A stretch of 62,213 nucleotides of DNA from Pseudomonas corrugata (lineage in GTDB: Bacteria > Pseudomonadota > Gammaproteobacteria > Pseudomonadales > Pseudomonadaceae). The notes under the pieces were generated by a model. The model saw only the letters and a program-made list of their open reading frames with translations. It made no database searches and was not told the DNA's origin. Shown here one piece after another: positions 9,672 to 18,844 of this stretch. Numbering within the stretch: position 1 is the first letter of the stretch; every line of letters begins with the position of its first letter. The stretch lies in NCBI RefSeq assembly GCF_001269905.1, contig NZ_LHVK01000002.1, positions 1 through 62,213 on the forward strand, written 5' to 3'. A program made the translations under genes and the position numbers.

Positions 9672-11207
9672 TCAGGCGCTTGAAAAATCCCGGATCAACC
9701 GCCACGCCTCATCCACCGGCAGCGGTTGCTTCATGCGTTGGGCCAGCGCCGCCATGGCCCGGCCTTCATCGCAGGCCACAGCCGCGGCAACCAGGCCATC
9801 CTTGCCCAACAGGCCAATGAAGGGCGGATGCTCGGGAGTGCCCTTGAATTGCACCTCGTCCCATTGCTCGGCATGGCCGAGGTAGTCGTAGCGTTTGCCG
9901 AAGTGATAGGTCCAGAAAAACGGCACATCCAAGTAATGTTCCTCACCGCCGAGCATATTCGCTGCTGCGATTCGGGCCTGTTGTTGGGCCAGGCGCCAGT
10001 GTTCGATTCGCCGGGGCTGGCCGCTGAGGGGAAATGTCGCGATATCACCGACGGCCCATACCCCGTCGGCCACGCGCATGCCGGCGTCGACGGTTATTGA
10101 CTGGTCCTCTTCCCGCGGCAAATCGGCGAATGGTTCGGTGGCTGGACGAACGCCGATCCCGACAATCACAAGGTCCGCCGCAAAGCGCTGGCCATTATCC
10201 AGCACCACGGCCTCCACCTTACCGGCACCTTCGATGCGCGCCGCTTCGCCATCGGTGTGATAAACCACGCCGTTGGCTCGATGCCGGGCCAGGATGGCCT
10301 GGCCGACACTGTCGCCCAACTGAGCCGCGAACGGCACGGGGTGACGGGCCAGGACAGTGACGCTCAGCTCCCGTTTGCGCAGCGACGAGGCCACTTCCAT
10401 GGCAATGAAACTGTCACCGATAATCACCGCTCGTTGCCCGGGCCGGGCGCAGTCGAGGATGTGCCTTGTGTGTTCCATCGAGCGCAGCACGAAGACCTGC
10501 GGCAGATCGATGCCCGGCAGGTCCGGAGTCCTGGGCGTTGCGCCAGTGGCGATCAGCGCTGCGTCGTAGTCCAGTGTCCGCCCGTCGGCCAGGCGAATCT
10601 GCCGCGAGGTGCTATCCAGGCCCACAACTTCGCCGTGAATCCGATCGATACGTTGCTGGGTGAAGTAAGTTTCATCCCGCAACGCGGGTGTCTCATCGAC
10701 TGTCATGTCGCCGGCCAGGACGTATTTGCTCAGCACCGTGCGGTCATATCCTGCGTCGGTTTCGCGATCGATCAGCTGAATCCGGCCGCCGAAGCCTTTA
10801 TCGCGCAATGCCGCAGCGCATGCGGTGCCGGCTGCCCCGGCACCGATGATGACAAAGGTGCGTGGGTCGTCGGCCGGCGGGATCTTCTCGGCGGGCAACG
10901 GTTGGTCATCGACCCAGATGTCGCCGTCGCGCACCTCGACGTGATAGCGCTCCAGGCTATCGAGGGCCGGAGGTTCGCACAGGGCGCCGTCTTCGGCCCG
11001 AAATGCAGCCTTGTGCCAGGGACAGATCAGCCTTCCGTGACACACCGCACCCTTGGCCAACGGCGCGCCGGCGTGCGGGCATTTACCCTGGAAGGCGCGT
11101 ATCTGGTCGCCCGCGCGAAGCAGCAGGAGGGTCGTTTCGTTGATCTTGACTTCGAGGCCGCGGTCTTCGCGTACATCCGTGAAGCGGGCGACTTTATGCA
11201 GGGGCAT
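9672..11207 (-). CDS. Rieske [2Fe-2S] / FAD NAD(P)H oxidoreductase
   Basis: A 511-residue fusion. Residues 1-105 are a Rieske domain with both cluster motifs, Cys43-Pro-His45 and Cys62-Pro-Trp-His65. From about residue 115 a pyridine-nucleotide-disulfide-type flavoprotein follows. It has an FAD Rossmann motif (VIIGAGAAGTACAAALRD), a second NAD(P) fold (RAVIIGDSFIAMEVASSL) and the FAD-binding GVWAVGDIATFP. The layout matches AIFM3-like or ferredoxin-reductase-type proteins; the electron partner is unknown. GGAGA precedes the ATG. It is divergent from the PEBP gene and convergent with pgaD across a REP pair. Function beyond a flavin/iron-sulfur electron-transfer enzyme cannot be set. Confidence 0.9.
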   Translation of the reverse strand: MPLHKVARFTDVREDRGLEVKINETTLLLLRAGDQIRAFQGKCPHAGAPLAKGAVCHGRLICPWHKAAFRAEDGALCEPPALDSLERYHVEVRDGDIWVDDQPLPAEKIPPADDPRTFVIIGAGAAGTACAAALRDKGFGGRIQLIDRETDAGYDRTVLSKYVLAGDMTVDETPALRDETYFTQQRIDRIHGEVVGLDSTSRQIRLADGRTLDYDAALIATGATPRTPDLPGIDLPQVFVLRSMEHTRHILDCARPGQRAVIIGDSFIAMEVASSLRKRELSVTVLARHPVPFAAQLGDSVGQAILARHRANGVVYHTDGEAARIEGAGKVEAVVLDNGQRFAADLVIVGIGVRPATEPFADLPREEDQSITVDAGMRVADGVWAVGDIATFPLSGQPRRIEHWRLAQQQARIAAANMLGGEEHYLDVPFFWTYHFGKRYDYLGHAEQWDEVQFKGTPEHPPFIGLLGKDGLVAAAVACDEGRAMAALAQRMKQPLPVDEAWRLIRDFSSA

Positions 11208-11345
11208 GGTCAGTCTCCGGCAGGCGTTTCTCCTTAGAGTCGGCTGACTGGAGCGAGGTTCAGCATAATTGTCACTGCAACCCGGGCGGAGCTGGGGCTA
11301 TAGTGCGCAGGCCGTCCATGGCTTGACCCGCATAAGGTGCCCGGT

Positions 11346-11906
11346 ATGACCCGATTGACCTCCCTCACCCCCTGGCTGGCAGCCTTCACCCTGGTGCTGT
11401 GCGCCCAAGGGGCTGTTCAGGCCGAGGAGCGTTTCACCCTCAACATCCCCGGCGTGTCGGATAACCGCCTTTTCACCGCTGCGGCTGCCAGTGATGCCAA
11501 CAAATGCGGTGGCAAGAACATTTCCCCGGCCTTGAGCTGGAACGCCGGCCCGCCGGGTACCCTCAGCTACGCCATCGTCATGCTGGACCCGGATGGCCAA
11601 AGGGGCCAGGGCGTCGACCACTGGGTCCATTACGGTATCAAGGCCACCACGCGGCAGATACCAGTGGGGGCGGGCAGCAAGACCACGCTGGAAGGCGTGA
11701 GCGGTATCAACAGCAAGAACACCCACGGTTATATCGGTCCCTGCCCACCCATCGGCGATAGCGCTCATCACTATCTGATCCAGCTCTTCGCCCTGGACCT
11801 GCCGCCGAATGCGTTGCCCGCAGGGCTGACCCGTGCCCAACTGATGGAAAAGATCAACGGCCACGTGTTGCGCAACAGCAGCGTCGTGCGGCGTTACCAT
11901 CGCTGA
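11346..11906 (+). CDS. YbhB/YbcL-type PEBP family protein, exported
   Basis: A 186-residue protein from ATG 11346; an in-frame GTG at 11337 is less likely because TAAGG at 11333 is better spaced for the ATG. A Sec signal peptide is visible (about residues 1-26, ending AVQA). The mature part has the phosphatidylethanolamine-binding-protein signatures: GGKNISPALSW, MLDPDGQRGQGVDHWVHY and a C-terminal GHVLR. The bacterial family (called Raf-kinase-inhibitor-like) has no settled physiological role. It is probably periplasmic. It is divergent from the Rieske gene and followed by a long inverted repeat. Confidence 0.9.
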   Translation: MTRLTSLTPWLAAFTLVLCAQGAVQAEERFTLNIPGVSDNRLFTAAAASDANKCGGKNISPALSWNAGPPGTLSYAIVMLDPDGQRGQGVDHWVHYGIKATTRQIPVGAGSKTTLEGVSGINSKNTHGYIGPCPPIGDSAHHYLIQLFALDLPPNALPAGLTRAQLMEKINGHVLRNSSVVRRYHR

Positions 11907-11932
11907 CTCAGCATATGAACCCTGCTGGACTT

Positions 11933-12036
11933 TGTAGGAGCTGGCGAAGCCTGCGATCTTTCGATTTCGACCTTTCGCTCTCGACTCAGTCGGTAGTGGA
12001 AAGATCGCAGCCTCGTTGCACTCGGCAGCTCCTGCA
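11933..12036. repeat. Long inverted repeat, non-coding MITE-like unit
   Basis: Left end tgtaggagctggcgaagcct and right end (reverse complement) tgcaggagctgccgagtgca share the gtaggagctg core. Inner arms with gcgatctttc / gaaagatcgc also pair, giving a roughly 104-nt folded element. It is a different repeat family from the REPs in this window. It fills most of the gap between the PEBP and MFS genes. Confidence 0.75.
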
Positions 12037-12081
12037 AGGTGCGGCCCCCGCCACTCAATAACCTGATATTCAAATTTGCCC

Positions 12082-13395
12082 ATGACAGCCATCACCCATC
12101 CGCCAGGCGACCGGTTCAGCCGGTCCGACTACAAGACCCTGGGGCTTGCCGCCTTGGGCGGGGCGCTGGAGATCTACGATTTCATCATCTTCGTCTTCTT
12201 CGCCCTGACCCTCAGCCAGTTGTTCTTCCCACCGGAAATGCCCGACTGGCTGCGCTTGCTGCAAAGCTTCGGGATTTTCGCCACTGGTTACCTGGCACGG
12301 CCGCTGGGCGGCATCCTCATGGCGCACTTCGCTGATCGGCTGGGGCGCAAACGGGTATTCAGCCTGAGCATCCTGATGATGGCCTTGCCCTGCCTGCTCA
12401 TCGGCGTGATGCCGACCTATGCGCAAATCGGCTATTTCGCACCGTTGTTGCTGTTGGCGCTGCGTATCCTGCAGGGCGCGGCGGTGGGTGGTGAGGTGCC
12501 GAGTGCCTGGGTATTCGTGGCCGAGCATGCCCCGCTCCACCATCGCGGCTATGCCCTGGGCTTCCTTCAGGCCGGCCTGACCTTCGGCTACTTGCTCGGC
12601 GCGCTGACCGCCACGGCGCTGGCCCGTATCTACACCCCAACGGAAATTCTCGATTACGCCTGGCGCATGCCCTTCCTGCTGGGTGGCGTCTTCGGTGTCA
12701 TCGGCGTCTGGCTGCGTCGCTGGCTGAGCGAAACACCGATCTTCATGGCCTTGCAAGCCAACCGCGAAGACGCTGCGGAACTGCCGCTGCGCACGGTGCT
12801 GCGGGACCATCGCCATGCCTTGCTGCCCGCCGCCATTCTGACCTGCGTGCTGACCTCCGCCGTGGTGGTGTTCGTGGTCATTACCCCGACCGTGATGCAG
12901 AAAAGCTTCGGCATGACGCCCGGCCAGACCTTCGCCTTGAGCAGCCTGGGCATCGTCTTCCTGAACATCGGCTGTGTCCTGGCCGGCCTCATCGTCGACC
13001 GCATCGGTGCCTGGCGTACCGTGATGCTCTACAGCGTGTTGCTGCCCCTGGGCATCTCCGTGCTCTACGCCAGCCTGATCAATGGCGGTGCCTGGCTGGG
13101 CCTGGCCTACGCCGTGGCCGGGCTGGGTTGCGGGGTGGTCGGCGCGGTGCCTTCGGTGATGGTCAACCTGTTCCCGCCAAAGATTCGCGTCTCCGGCATC
13201 TCGTTCACCTACAACATTGCCTACGCGTTGTGGGCCAGTGTCACGCCGCTGGTGCTGATCGCGCTGGTGCCGTGGAGTCCTTGGGTGTGCGTGGGGTATA
13301 GCGTGGTGATGGGGGCGGTGGGGGTCGCGGCGGCGATGTTTTTTTCGCGACGCCCCGTGAAGTCGGCGCAGCCTTCGTTGGCGTGTGACGCCTAG
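12082..13395 (+). CDS. MFS transporter, metabolite:H+ symporter (MHS) type
   Basis: A 437-residue protein starting at ATG 12082; a TTG two codons upstream is in frame. It has about twelve hydrophobic helices. The MFS loop 2-3 motif (GGILMAHFADRLGRKRV) is present, as is the family hallmark in helix 1 (GGALEIYDFIIFVFFA). This helix pattern is typical of the metabolite:H+ symporter subfamily (ProP, ShiA, CitA relatives). Substrate cannot be deduced; organic acid or osmolyte uptake are family possibilities. It stands alone, converging with the LysR gene 38 nt after its stop. Confidence 0.88.
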   Translation: MTAITHPPGDRFSRSDYKTLGLAALGGALEIYDFIIFVFFALTLSQLFFPPEMPDWLRLLQSFGIFATGYLARPLGGILMAHFADRLGRKRVFSLSILMMALPCLLIGVMPTYAQIGYFAPLLLLALRILQGAAVGGEVPSAWVFVAEHAPLHHRGYALGFLQAGLTFGYLLGALTATALARIYTPTEILDYAWRMPFLLGGVFGVIGVWLRRWLSETPIFMALQANREDAAELPLRTVLRDHRHALLPAAILTCVLTSAVVVFVVITPTVMQKSFGMTPGQTFALSSLGIVFLNIGCVLAGLIVDRIGAWRTVMLYSVLLPLGISVLYASLINGGAWLGLAYAVAGLGCGVVGAVPSVMVNLFPPKIRVSGISFTYNIAYALWASVTPLVLIALVPWSPWVCVGYSVVMGAVGVAAAMFFSRRPVKSAQPSLACDA

Positions 13396-13433
13396 TTCCG
13401 CTCAGGCGCCTCTGCGGGGCCGGTGGCCGGTCT

Positions 13434-14312
13434 TCAAAGGCGTTCGCGCAAGAAGTCCACAAAAGCCCGGGTGCGTGCCGAGCGGCGTCGGTCCTGGCTG
13501 AATACCGCGTGAAGGGGTAATGCTGTCGGCTGGTATGGAGCGAGCACGCTGGTCACGGTTCCCTGGCGAACATCGGCGGCGAACAGCCACTGTGGCGAAA
13601 GCGAAATACCTAACCCGCAAAGCACCATTTCCCGGATCGCTTCGCTGCTGTTGCTGGTGACGTTGCCCTTGATCGTCACGTGATGTTTGTCGCCATGGCA
13701 GTCGAACTGCCAAACGTCATAGTGCTCCAGCAGGGTAAACCCCAGGCAGTTGTGACGGGACAGGTCAGACGGTTCGAGTGGTGTGCCGTGTCGTTGCAAG
13801 TACGTGGGGGAGGCATATACCTGGCGCGTGCTCTCGCCGAGCTTCAAAGCTACCAGTCCTTCGTTCTGGACCCCGCCGATACGAATGGCCACGTCGATAT
13901 TTTCCTTCAGCACATCCTCATGTTGATCGCTTAGTCTCAGGTCTATCCGAACCTGTGGATGACGTGCCAGGAAGTCACCTACCAGAGGCGCAATACACAA
14001 CCGCCCGAAACTTACCGGAGCCGCTACGCGCAGAGGACCGGCGACCTGTTCCTGGCCGCTGGCGAAACTGAGTCGGGCAGTGTCCAGGCTGGCGAGAATT
14101 TCCTTGCTCTGGGCATAGAAGCGCTGGCCTTGGTCGGTCAACGCCAGATGGCGGGTGCTGCGGGCAAACAGCGCTCCGCCCAGATGTTTCTCCAACCCGC
14201 GGATCTGCTTGCTCACCGCCGGTTGGCCCAGGTTCAGTTCCCTGGCGACGGCCGAGAACGAACCGCGTTCCACCACCCGTACGAACACCTGCATTGCATC
14301 GAACAGATCCAT
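13434..14312 (-). CDS. LysR-family transcriptional regulator
   Basis: A 292-residue protein of standard LTTR length. The N-terminal winged helix-turn-helix is clear (residues 1-60: FVRVVERGSFSAVARELN, then LGQPAVSKQIRGLEKHLG). The effector-binding domain covers about residues 90-290 and carries a typical LHAVFSQDRRRSARTRAFVD end. It is divergently transcribed from the quinone-oxidoreductase-like gene, about 107 nt between starts. By LTTR convention that gene is its likely target; this is inferred from layout only. Closest in style to the CrgA/DsdC-like DLFDAMQVFVRVVE subgroup. Confidence 0.92.
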   Translation of the reverse strand: MDLFDAMQVFVRVVERGSFSAVARELNLGQPAVSKQIRGLEKHLGGALFARSTRHLALTDQGQRFYAQSKEILASLDTARLSFASGQEQVAGPLRVAAPVSFGRLCIAPLVGDFLARHPQVRIDLRLSDQHEDVLKENIDVAIRIGGVQNEGLVALKLGESTRQVYASPTYLQRHGTPLEPSDLSRHNCLGFTLLEHYDVWQFDCHGDKHHVTIKGNVTSNSSEAIREMVLCGLGISLSPQWLFAADVRQGTVTSVLAPYQPTALPLHAVFSQDRRRSARTRAFVDFLRERL

Positions 14313-14419
14313 AGGGATTTGGCCTGTGTGGGGAATAAATCCTATCCATTGTTGCTTACTTATCGGAATACGTCGTTGCTCGCAATATGAACCTGCCCAC
14401 TCATTGGAGGTTTACTGTC

Positions 14420-15421
14420 ATGACCATCACCATGTCCGCTGCTATCGCTGAAGCTGCTCAGGCTCCACTGGTTGTCCGCCCCATTCCCCGGCCGGTTCCC
14501 GGTGAGGGACAAGTTTTGATCAAGGTCCACGCTGTAGGAGTCAACCCGCTGGATACCAAGATTGCGGCAGGTGGCGGTGCCCATGCTCGTCAGCCCCTGC
14601 CCGCCGTACTGGGGATTGACCTGGCGGGGACCGTCGTTGCGTTGGGTGAGGGTGTGAATGATTTTGCCCCCGGCGAGGAGGTATTCGGCATGGCGGGCGG
14701 TATCGGCGGCGCCCAGGGTGCACTTGCCGAGTACATTGCCGTCGATGCTCGTCTGATCGCCCCCAAGCCCGCTTCACTGAGCATGCGGGAAGCGGCGGCG
14801 TTGCCGCTGGTCTTCATCACGGCCTGGGAAGGGCTGGTGGATCGTGCCAATGTCCGGGCCGGCCAGCAAGTGCTGATCCATGGTGGTGCGGGCGGTGTCG
14901 GTCAAATGGCCGTGCAGATCGCCAGGGCTCGAGGCGCCGAGGTCTATGCCACCGGCTCGATCGGCAGCTTGGATTTCATTCGCGAACTGGGCGCGACGGC
15001 CATTGACTACCGATCCGAAGACACCGACAGCTACGTACGCCTGCACACCGATGGCGAGGGCTTCGACATCGTTTATGACACGGTCGGCGGCCCGACCCTG
15101 GACGCGTCGTTCAACGCCGTGAAGACCTACACCGGACATGTCCTCAGTTGCTTGGGCTGGGGACAGCACAGTCTGGCGCCATTGTCGTTTCGTGGCGCGA
15201 GTTATTCCGGCGTATTTACCTTGATGCCCTTGCTGACCGGCAAGGGGCGAGAGCGCCATGGCCAGATCCTGCGGGAGGCGGCAGGGCTGGTTGAGGCCGG
15301 GAAACTGCGGATCAAGGTCGATCCACGGCGGTTTGGCCTGGGCGAGGTCAATGACGCGTTTGGCCAAGTGGCAGATGGGCGCGGGCAAGGGAAAACGGTG
15401 GTGGAAATCGGGATCGAATGA
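14420..15421 (+). CDS. Zinc-independent alcohol dehydrogenase / quinone oxidoreductase-like
   Basis: A 333-residue MDR-superfamily protein. ATG 14420 is chosen because GGAGG at 14406-14410 is well placed; an upstream in-frame ATG at 14387 would add eleven non-conserved residues. The N-terminal GroES-like domain holds GVNPLDTKIAAGG and LGIDLAGTVVALGEG. The NADPH-binding Rossmann domain holds GGAGGVGQMAVQIARARGAE. The structural-zinc cysteines and catalytic-zinc ligands of true ADHs are absent, so it fits QOR/zeta-crystallin-type reductases. Substrate unknown. It is divergent from the LysR gene, its likely regulator. Confidence 0.9.
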   Translation: MTITMSAAIAEAAQAPLVVRPIPRPVPGEGQVLIKVHAVGVNPLDTKIAAGGGAHARQPLPAVLGIDLAGTVVALGEGVNDFAPGEEVFGMAGGIGGAQGALAEYIAVDARLIAPKPASLSMREAAALPLVFITAWEGLVDRANVRAGQQVLIHGGAGGVGQMAVQIARARGAEVYATGSIGSLDFIRELGATAIDYRSEDTDSYVRLHTDGEGFDIVYDTVGGPTLDASFNAVKTYTGHVLSCLGWGQHSLAPLSFRGASYSGVFTLMPLLTGKGRERHGQILREAAGLVEAGKLRIKVDPRRFGLGEVNDAFGQVADGRGQGKTVVEIGIE

Positions 15422-15601
15422 TTGGATTTCCCCGTTGCGAGTCATGTGTCGTCTCGCTGGCCGCCTTTTGCGCCTGGACATCCACGGTGACCAGGCGCTG
15501 CTGTTTCAGCGCCTCCAAAAAATTTTTGCTGTCGTTAACCCGAACCGCAGATCCTCCTCGTCTGAGCTTGTGAACGGATCATCCACTCACGAGGTCAGCC
15601 C

Positions 15602-17281
15602 ATGTCCCGCCCGCTCCCATTCCTACGCCCTGCTGCCCAGGGCTTCGCCGTGACCCTACTGGTGGCGCTGGCCGGTTGTAGCCAGCCATACGGGGAAACC
15701 GCCAAGCCGGGCGAGCCGGTAGCTGCGGCGCCCAGCTCCGAACTCAAGGGCGAAGTGGCCTATGTGGCCCAGCCTGCGGTACAGCCCATGAGTGCGCCGG
15801 CACCGATGGCCTCGTCGAAGGTGATGAACGACTCGATCGTTGGGGACTACCGCTCCGAGCCGCGGGAACAATATGAAAAACTGCCGGACAATCCCATCCA
15901 CAGCGTTGCCGAAACACCGGTGTCGACTTTCAGCGTGGATGTCGACACCGGCAGCTACGCCAATGTGCGACGTTTCCTCAACCAGGGTAGCCTGCCGCCC
16001 GAAGGGGCTGTGCGGCTGGAGGAAATGGTCAACTACTTTCCCTACACCTACGCACTGCCCACCGATGGTTCGCCTTTTGGCGTGACCACCGAGGTGGCGC
16101 CGTCACCGTGGAACCCTCACACCCGGTTGCTGCGTATCGGCATCAAGGCTTCCGACCGCGCCGTGGCGGACCTGGCGCCGGCCAACCTGGTGTTCCTGGT
16201 GGACGTTTCCGGTTCGATGGACCGTCGCGAAGGCCTGCCGCTGGTCAAGGGCACGTTGAAATTGCTGGTTGACCAATTGCGCGATCAGGACCGGGTGTCC
16301 CTGGTGGCCTACGCCGGTGAGTCGCGGGTGGTGCTCAAGCCGACCTCGGGTCGCGACAAGGTGAAAATCCGCAATGCCATCGATCAGCTCGATGCCGGAG
16401 GTTCCACCGCAGGTGCCTCGGGTATCGAACTGGCCTACCAGATGGCCCGGGAAAGCTTCATCGACAAAGGCATCAACCGCATCCTGCTGGCCACCGACGG
16501 CGACTTCAACGTCGGCGTCAGTGATTTCGACAGCCTCAAGCAGATGGCGGTGGACCAGCGTAAAAGTGGCGTCTCCCTGACGACCCTGGGTTTCGGTGTG
16601 GATAACTACAACGAACACCTGATGGAACAACTGGCCGATGCCGGCGACGGCAACTACGCCTATATCGACAACCTGCTCGAAGCACGCAAGGTGTTGGTGG
16701 ACCAGCTCAGCTCGACCCTGGCGGTGGTGGCGCGGGATGTGAAGTTGCAAGTGGAGTTCAACCCCGCCCAGGTCAGCGAGTATCGCCTGTTGGGTTATGA
16801 GAACCGCGGGCTGAAACGTGAGGATTTCAGCAACGACAAGATCGACGCCGGCGAAATCGGTGCCGGGCACACGGTGACGGCGTTGTATGAAATCGTGCCG
16901 AAAGGGGAGCAGGGTTGGCTGGAGCCGCTGCGCTATGCCAGCCCGCAGCCCAAGCAAGAGGGCAAGGCCGGTGAGCTGGCAATGGTGCGGGTACGCTACA
17001 AACCCGCTGAAGGTGGCAGCAGCCGACTGATCGAACATCCGATAGCCAGTGCGCAGGGCGAAGGCAAGGCCAGCGATGACCTGCGTTTCTCGGCGGCGGT
17101 GGCGGCCTTTGCGCAGCAGCTCAAGGGCGAGGGGCGCTACACTGGGTCGATGAGTTTGAAGGACACCGCTCAGTTGGCCCGTTCTGCGCGGGGCGATGAC
17201 CCGTTCGGGCTGCGTGCCGAGTTCGTGCAGATGGTCGAGCTGGCACAGAGCCTCAAGCCCGAGGCCAAACACGGTTCCTGA
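15602..17281 (+). CDS. VWA-domain lipoprotein, YfbK-like with DUF3520 tail
   Basis: A 559-residue protein. The N-terminus is a lipoprotein signal with lipobox (LVALAGC). After a low-complexity linker comes a conserved pre-VWA segment (residues about 95-170: TPVSTFSVDVDTGSYANVRR). The VWA domain follows (about 195-375), with the MIDAS motif DVSGSMD and the downstream TDGDFNVG. A C-terminal DUF3520-like region covers about 380-555. The protein is probably anchored facing the periplasm. Its role is not known; VWA domains mediate metal-dependent protein contacts. It is followed, after a REP pair, by an ECF sigma and probable anti-sigma pair on the same strand, which may be functionally linked. 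Confidence 0.88.
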   Translation: MSRPLPFLRPAAQGFAVTLLVALAGCSQPYGETAKPGEPVAAAPSSELKGEVAYVAQPAVQPMSAPAPMASSKVMNDSIVGDYRSEPREQYEKLPDNPIHSVAETPVSTFSVDVDTGSYANVRRFLNQGSLPPEGAVRLEEMVNYFPYTYALPTDGSPFGVTTEVAPSPWNPHTRLLRIGIKASDRAVADLAPANLVFLVDVSGSMDRREGLPLVKGTLKLLVDQLRDQDRVSLVAYAGESRVVLKPTSGRDKVKIRNAIDQLDAGGSTAGASGIELAYQMARESFIDKGINRILLATDGDFNVGVSDFDSLKQMAVDQRKSGVSLTTLGFGVDNYNEHLMEQLADAGDGNYAYIDNLLEARKVLVDQLSSTLAVVARDVKLQVEFNPAQVSEYRLLGYENRGLKREDFSNDKIDAGEIGAGHTVTALYEIVPKGEQGWLEPLRYASPQPKQEGKAGELAMVRVRYKPAEGGSSRLIEHPIASAQGEGKASDDLRFSAAVAAFAQQLKGEGRYTGSMSLKDTAQLARSARGDDPFGLRAEFVQMVELAQSLKPEAKHGS

Positions 17282-17298
17282 AGATTAATGGGATCAAA

Positions 17299-17463
17299 AT
17301 GTGGGAGCCGGGCTTGTGGGAGCAAGGCTTGCCCGCGATGGCGGTAAGTCCGTCAGCAACAATGTTGACCGGTCCATCGCTATCGCGAGCAAGCTTTGCT
17401 CCCACAGGTGTTGCGCCGTTTGATCCTTAACTGACCGGCATCAGAACAAGCCCGGCTCCCACA
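17299..17463. repeat. REP inverted pair before sigma factor gene
   Basis: REP half gtgggagcaaggcttgcccg at 17316-17343 faces an inverted partner atcgcgagcaagctttgctc at 17380-17408. Partial copies flank it (gtgggagccgggct at 17301 and agcccggctcccac at 17449). It is a nested inverted structure filling the gap between the VWA gene and the sigma factor gene. Confidence 0.85.
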
Positions 17464-17519
17464 GTGGATCGATGTTGTTTGCAGAATCGCATTTCTCTTG
17501 GAAGGAGTCCGCCGCCCAA

Positions 17520-18092
17520 ATGCCCACCCCGATTGACTCCGTCAGCGACGAAACGCTGCTGGCCCGCTACCGCGACGGTGATGGCGCCAGTTTTGAAATC
17601 CTCTATGCGCGGCATCGGCAGGGGCTTTATCGTTTCCTCGTGTCTTTGAGCAACAAGGCTGAGCTGGCCGAGGAAATCTTCCAGGACACTTGGCTCAGCC
17701 TGATCCGCAGCAGCACCCAGCCACAAGGACGGGCGAGTTTTCGCACCTGGCTGTTCCAGATTGCCCGCAACCGTTTGATTGATCACTGGCGCCGGCACGG
17801 TGTTCACAATCCATTGCATGACAGCTACGACGAACAACTTCATGTCCAGTCCGACGATTCCAGTAGCCCGGAGCAACAGTTGAGCCTGAGCCGCGATCAG
17901 GGCCGGCTGGACGTCGCCTTGCAAGCCTTGCCCGAAGACCAGCGCGAAGTCTTCCTGCTGCGCCTGCACGGCGACCTGGAGCTGCCACAGATCGCCGCCC
18001 TGACCGGCGTCCCGCTGGAAACAGTAAAGAGCCGTTTGCGTTACGCCCAGCAGAAGTTGCACCGGCTGCTGGCCGAGGAGGTACCCGCATGA
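17520..18092 (+). CDS. ECF-type RNA polymerase sigma factor
   Basis: A 190-residue protein from ATG 17520, with GGAAGGAG about 11 nt upstream; in-frame codons from 17472 lie inside repeat-flanking DNA. Sigma region 2 is visible (residues about 25-95: FEILYARHRQGLYRFL, EEIFQDTWLSLIR, FRTWLFQIARNRLIDHWRR). Region 4 covers about 130-185 (LPEDQREVFLLRLHGDLELP, then VPLETVKSRLRYAQQKL). Regions 1 and 3 are missing, as in ECF sigma factors. The stop overlaps the next gene by ATGA, which fits a cognate anti-sigma factor. The inducing signal is unknown. Confidence 0.93.
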   Translation: MPTPIDSVSDETLLARYRDGDGASFEILYARHRQGLYRFLVSLSNKAELAEEIFQDTWLSLIRSSTQPQGRASFRTWLFQIARNRLIDHWRRHGVHNPLHDSYDEQLHVQSDDSSSPEQQLSLSRDQGRLDVALQALPEDQREVFLLRLHGDLELPQIAALTGVPLETVKSRLRYAQQKLHRLLAEEVPA

Positions 18093-18703
18093 TTGACTCC
18101 CGACAGACCCCGGATCCCGCTGACGAAGCGCTGATCGAGCATTTCCGCCAACACGCCAGCGGCGAGCCACCTGCCTCCCTGGACGCCTTCATCCTGGCCA
18201 CCGCCCGCCGCGAAGCGCCGGCGCCCAAGCCAAGCCTGTGGAGCCGCTGGTTGCAGGCCTGCCAACGGCCGCGCTGGCAAATGGCGTTCGCCACGGTGGC
18301 GGGCGTGGCGCTGATGATCGGCCTGGTGCTGCGTTCGCCAGTCCCAAAGGACGAACTGGCTGCACCGGCAGCGCTGGATTATTCCGCGGCCCGGCAGGAG
18401 CTTGCCGTTGCCCCCGCGCCGGCAGCCCCTGCTGCCCCGGCGCCGATGGCGCGCATGGCGCCCCTGGGCGAACTGAGCCGGGAACCGGAGCAGCCTGTGC
18501 AAGTCCAGGCGGATGAGCCCATGGCGAAAAAGAGCAAGGCCGTGTCCGCCGCCCCCTCTTCGCTGGAGCAGGGGTTGCTGGAAATCCTGCGGTTGCGCCA
18601 GGCGGGGGAGACCAAGGCGGCGGATGAGAAGTTGCTTGGTCTGCACAAGCGGTTTCCCAAGGAAGACTTGCCGGCGCGGCTGGAGGCGTTGCGCAAGCGT
18701 TGA
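18089..18703 (+). CDS. Probable membrane anti-sigma factor
   Basis: A 204-residue protein translationally coupled (ATGA) to the ECF sigma gene. It has a cytoplasmic N-terminal segment of about 65 residues, one TM helix at about 69-87 (QMAFATVAGVALMIGLVL), then a Pro/Ala-rich periplasmic linker and a helical C-terminus rich in Lys/Leu. Position and topology are those of an anti-sigma factor. No zinc-binding HxxxCxxC motif is seen, so it would be a non-ZAS type. The assignment is inference from context; no family motif is diagnostic. Confidence 0.65.
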   Translation: MIDSRQTPDPADEALIEHFRQHASGEPPASLDAFILATARREAPAPKPSLWSRWLQACQRPRWQMAFATVAGVALMIGLVLRSPVPKDELAAPAALDYSAARQELAVAPAPAAPAAPAPMARMAPLGELSREPEQPVQVQADEPMAKKSKAVSAAPSSLEQGLLEILRLRQAGETKAADEKLLGLHKRFPKEDLPARLEALRKR

Positions 18704-18718
18704 GTGAATCAATGGCCC

Positions 18719-18755
18719 ACAAAAAAGCCCCAAGTCTCGCGACTTGGGGCTTTTG
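18719..18755 (-). terminator. Bidirectional terminator, tRNA-Arg / anti-sigma gene
   Basis: A stem of aaaagccccaagtc and gacttggggctttt around tcgc. The longer T run is on the minus strand, just after the tRNA 3' end. The plus-strand side can also terminate the sigma/anti-sigma operon. Confidence 0.85.
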
Positions 18756-18765
18756 ATCATCTGTA

Positions 18766-18842
18766 TGGCGCACCAGGCGGGATTCGAACCCACGACCCCT
18801 GCCTTCGGAGGGCAGTACTCTATCCAGCTGAGCTACTGGTGC
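18766..18842 (-). tRNA. tRNA-Arg (anticodon CCG)
   Basis: A 77-nt tRNA on the minus strand. The acceptor arms are gcaccag and ctggtgc, followed by the discriminator G and an encoded CCA. The D-arm is agctcagctggatagagt, the anticodon loop ctccgaa reads CCG (decodes CGG, Arg), and the T-arm carries ggttcgaatcc. All four stems pair. A terminator hairpin follows immediately. Confidence 0.96.
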
Positions 18843-18844
18843 AA

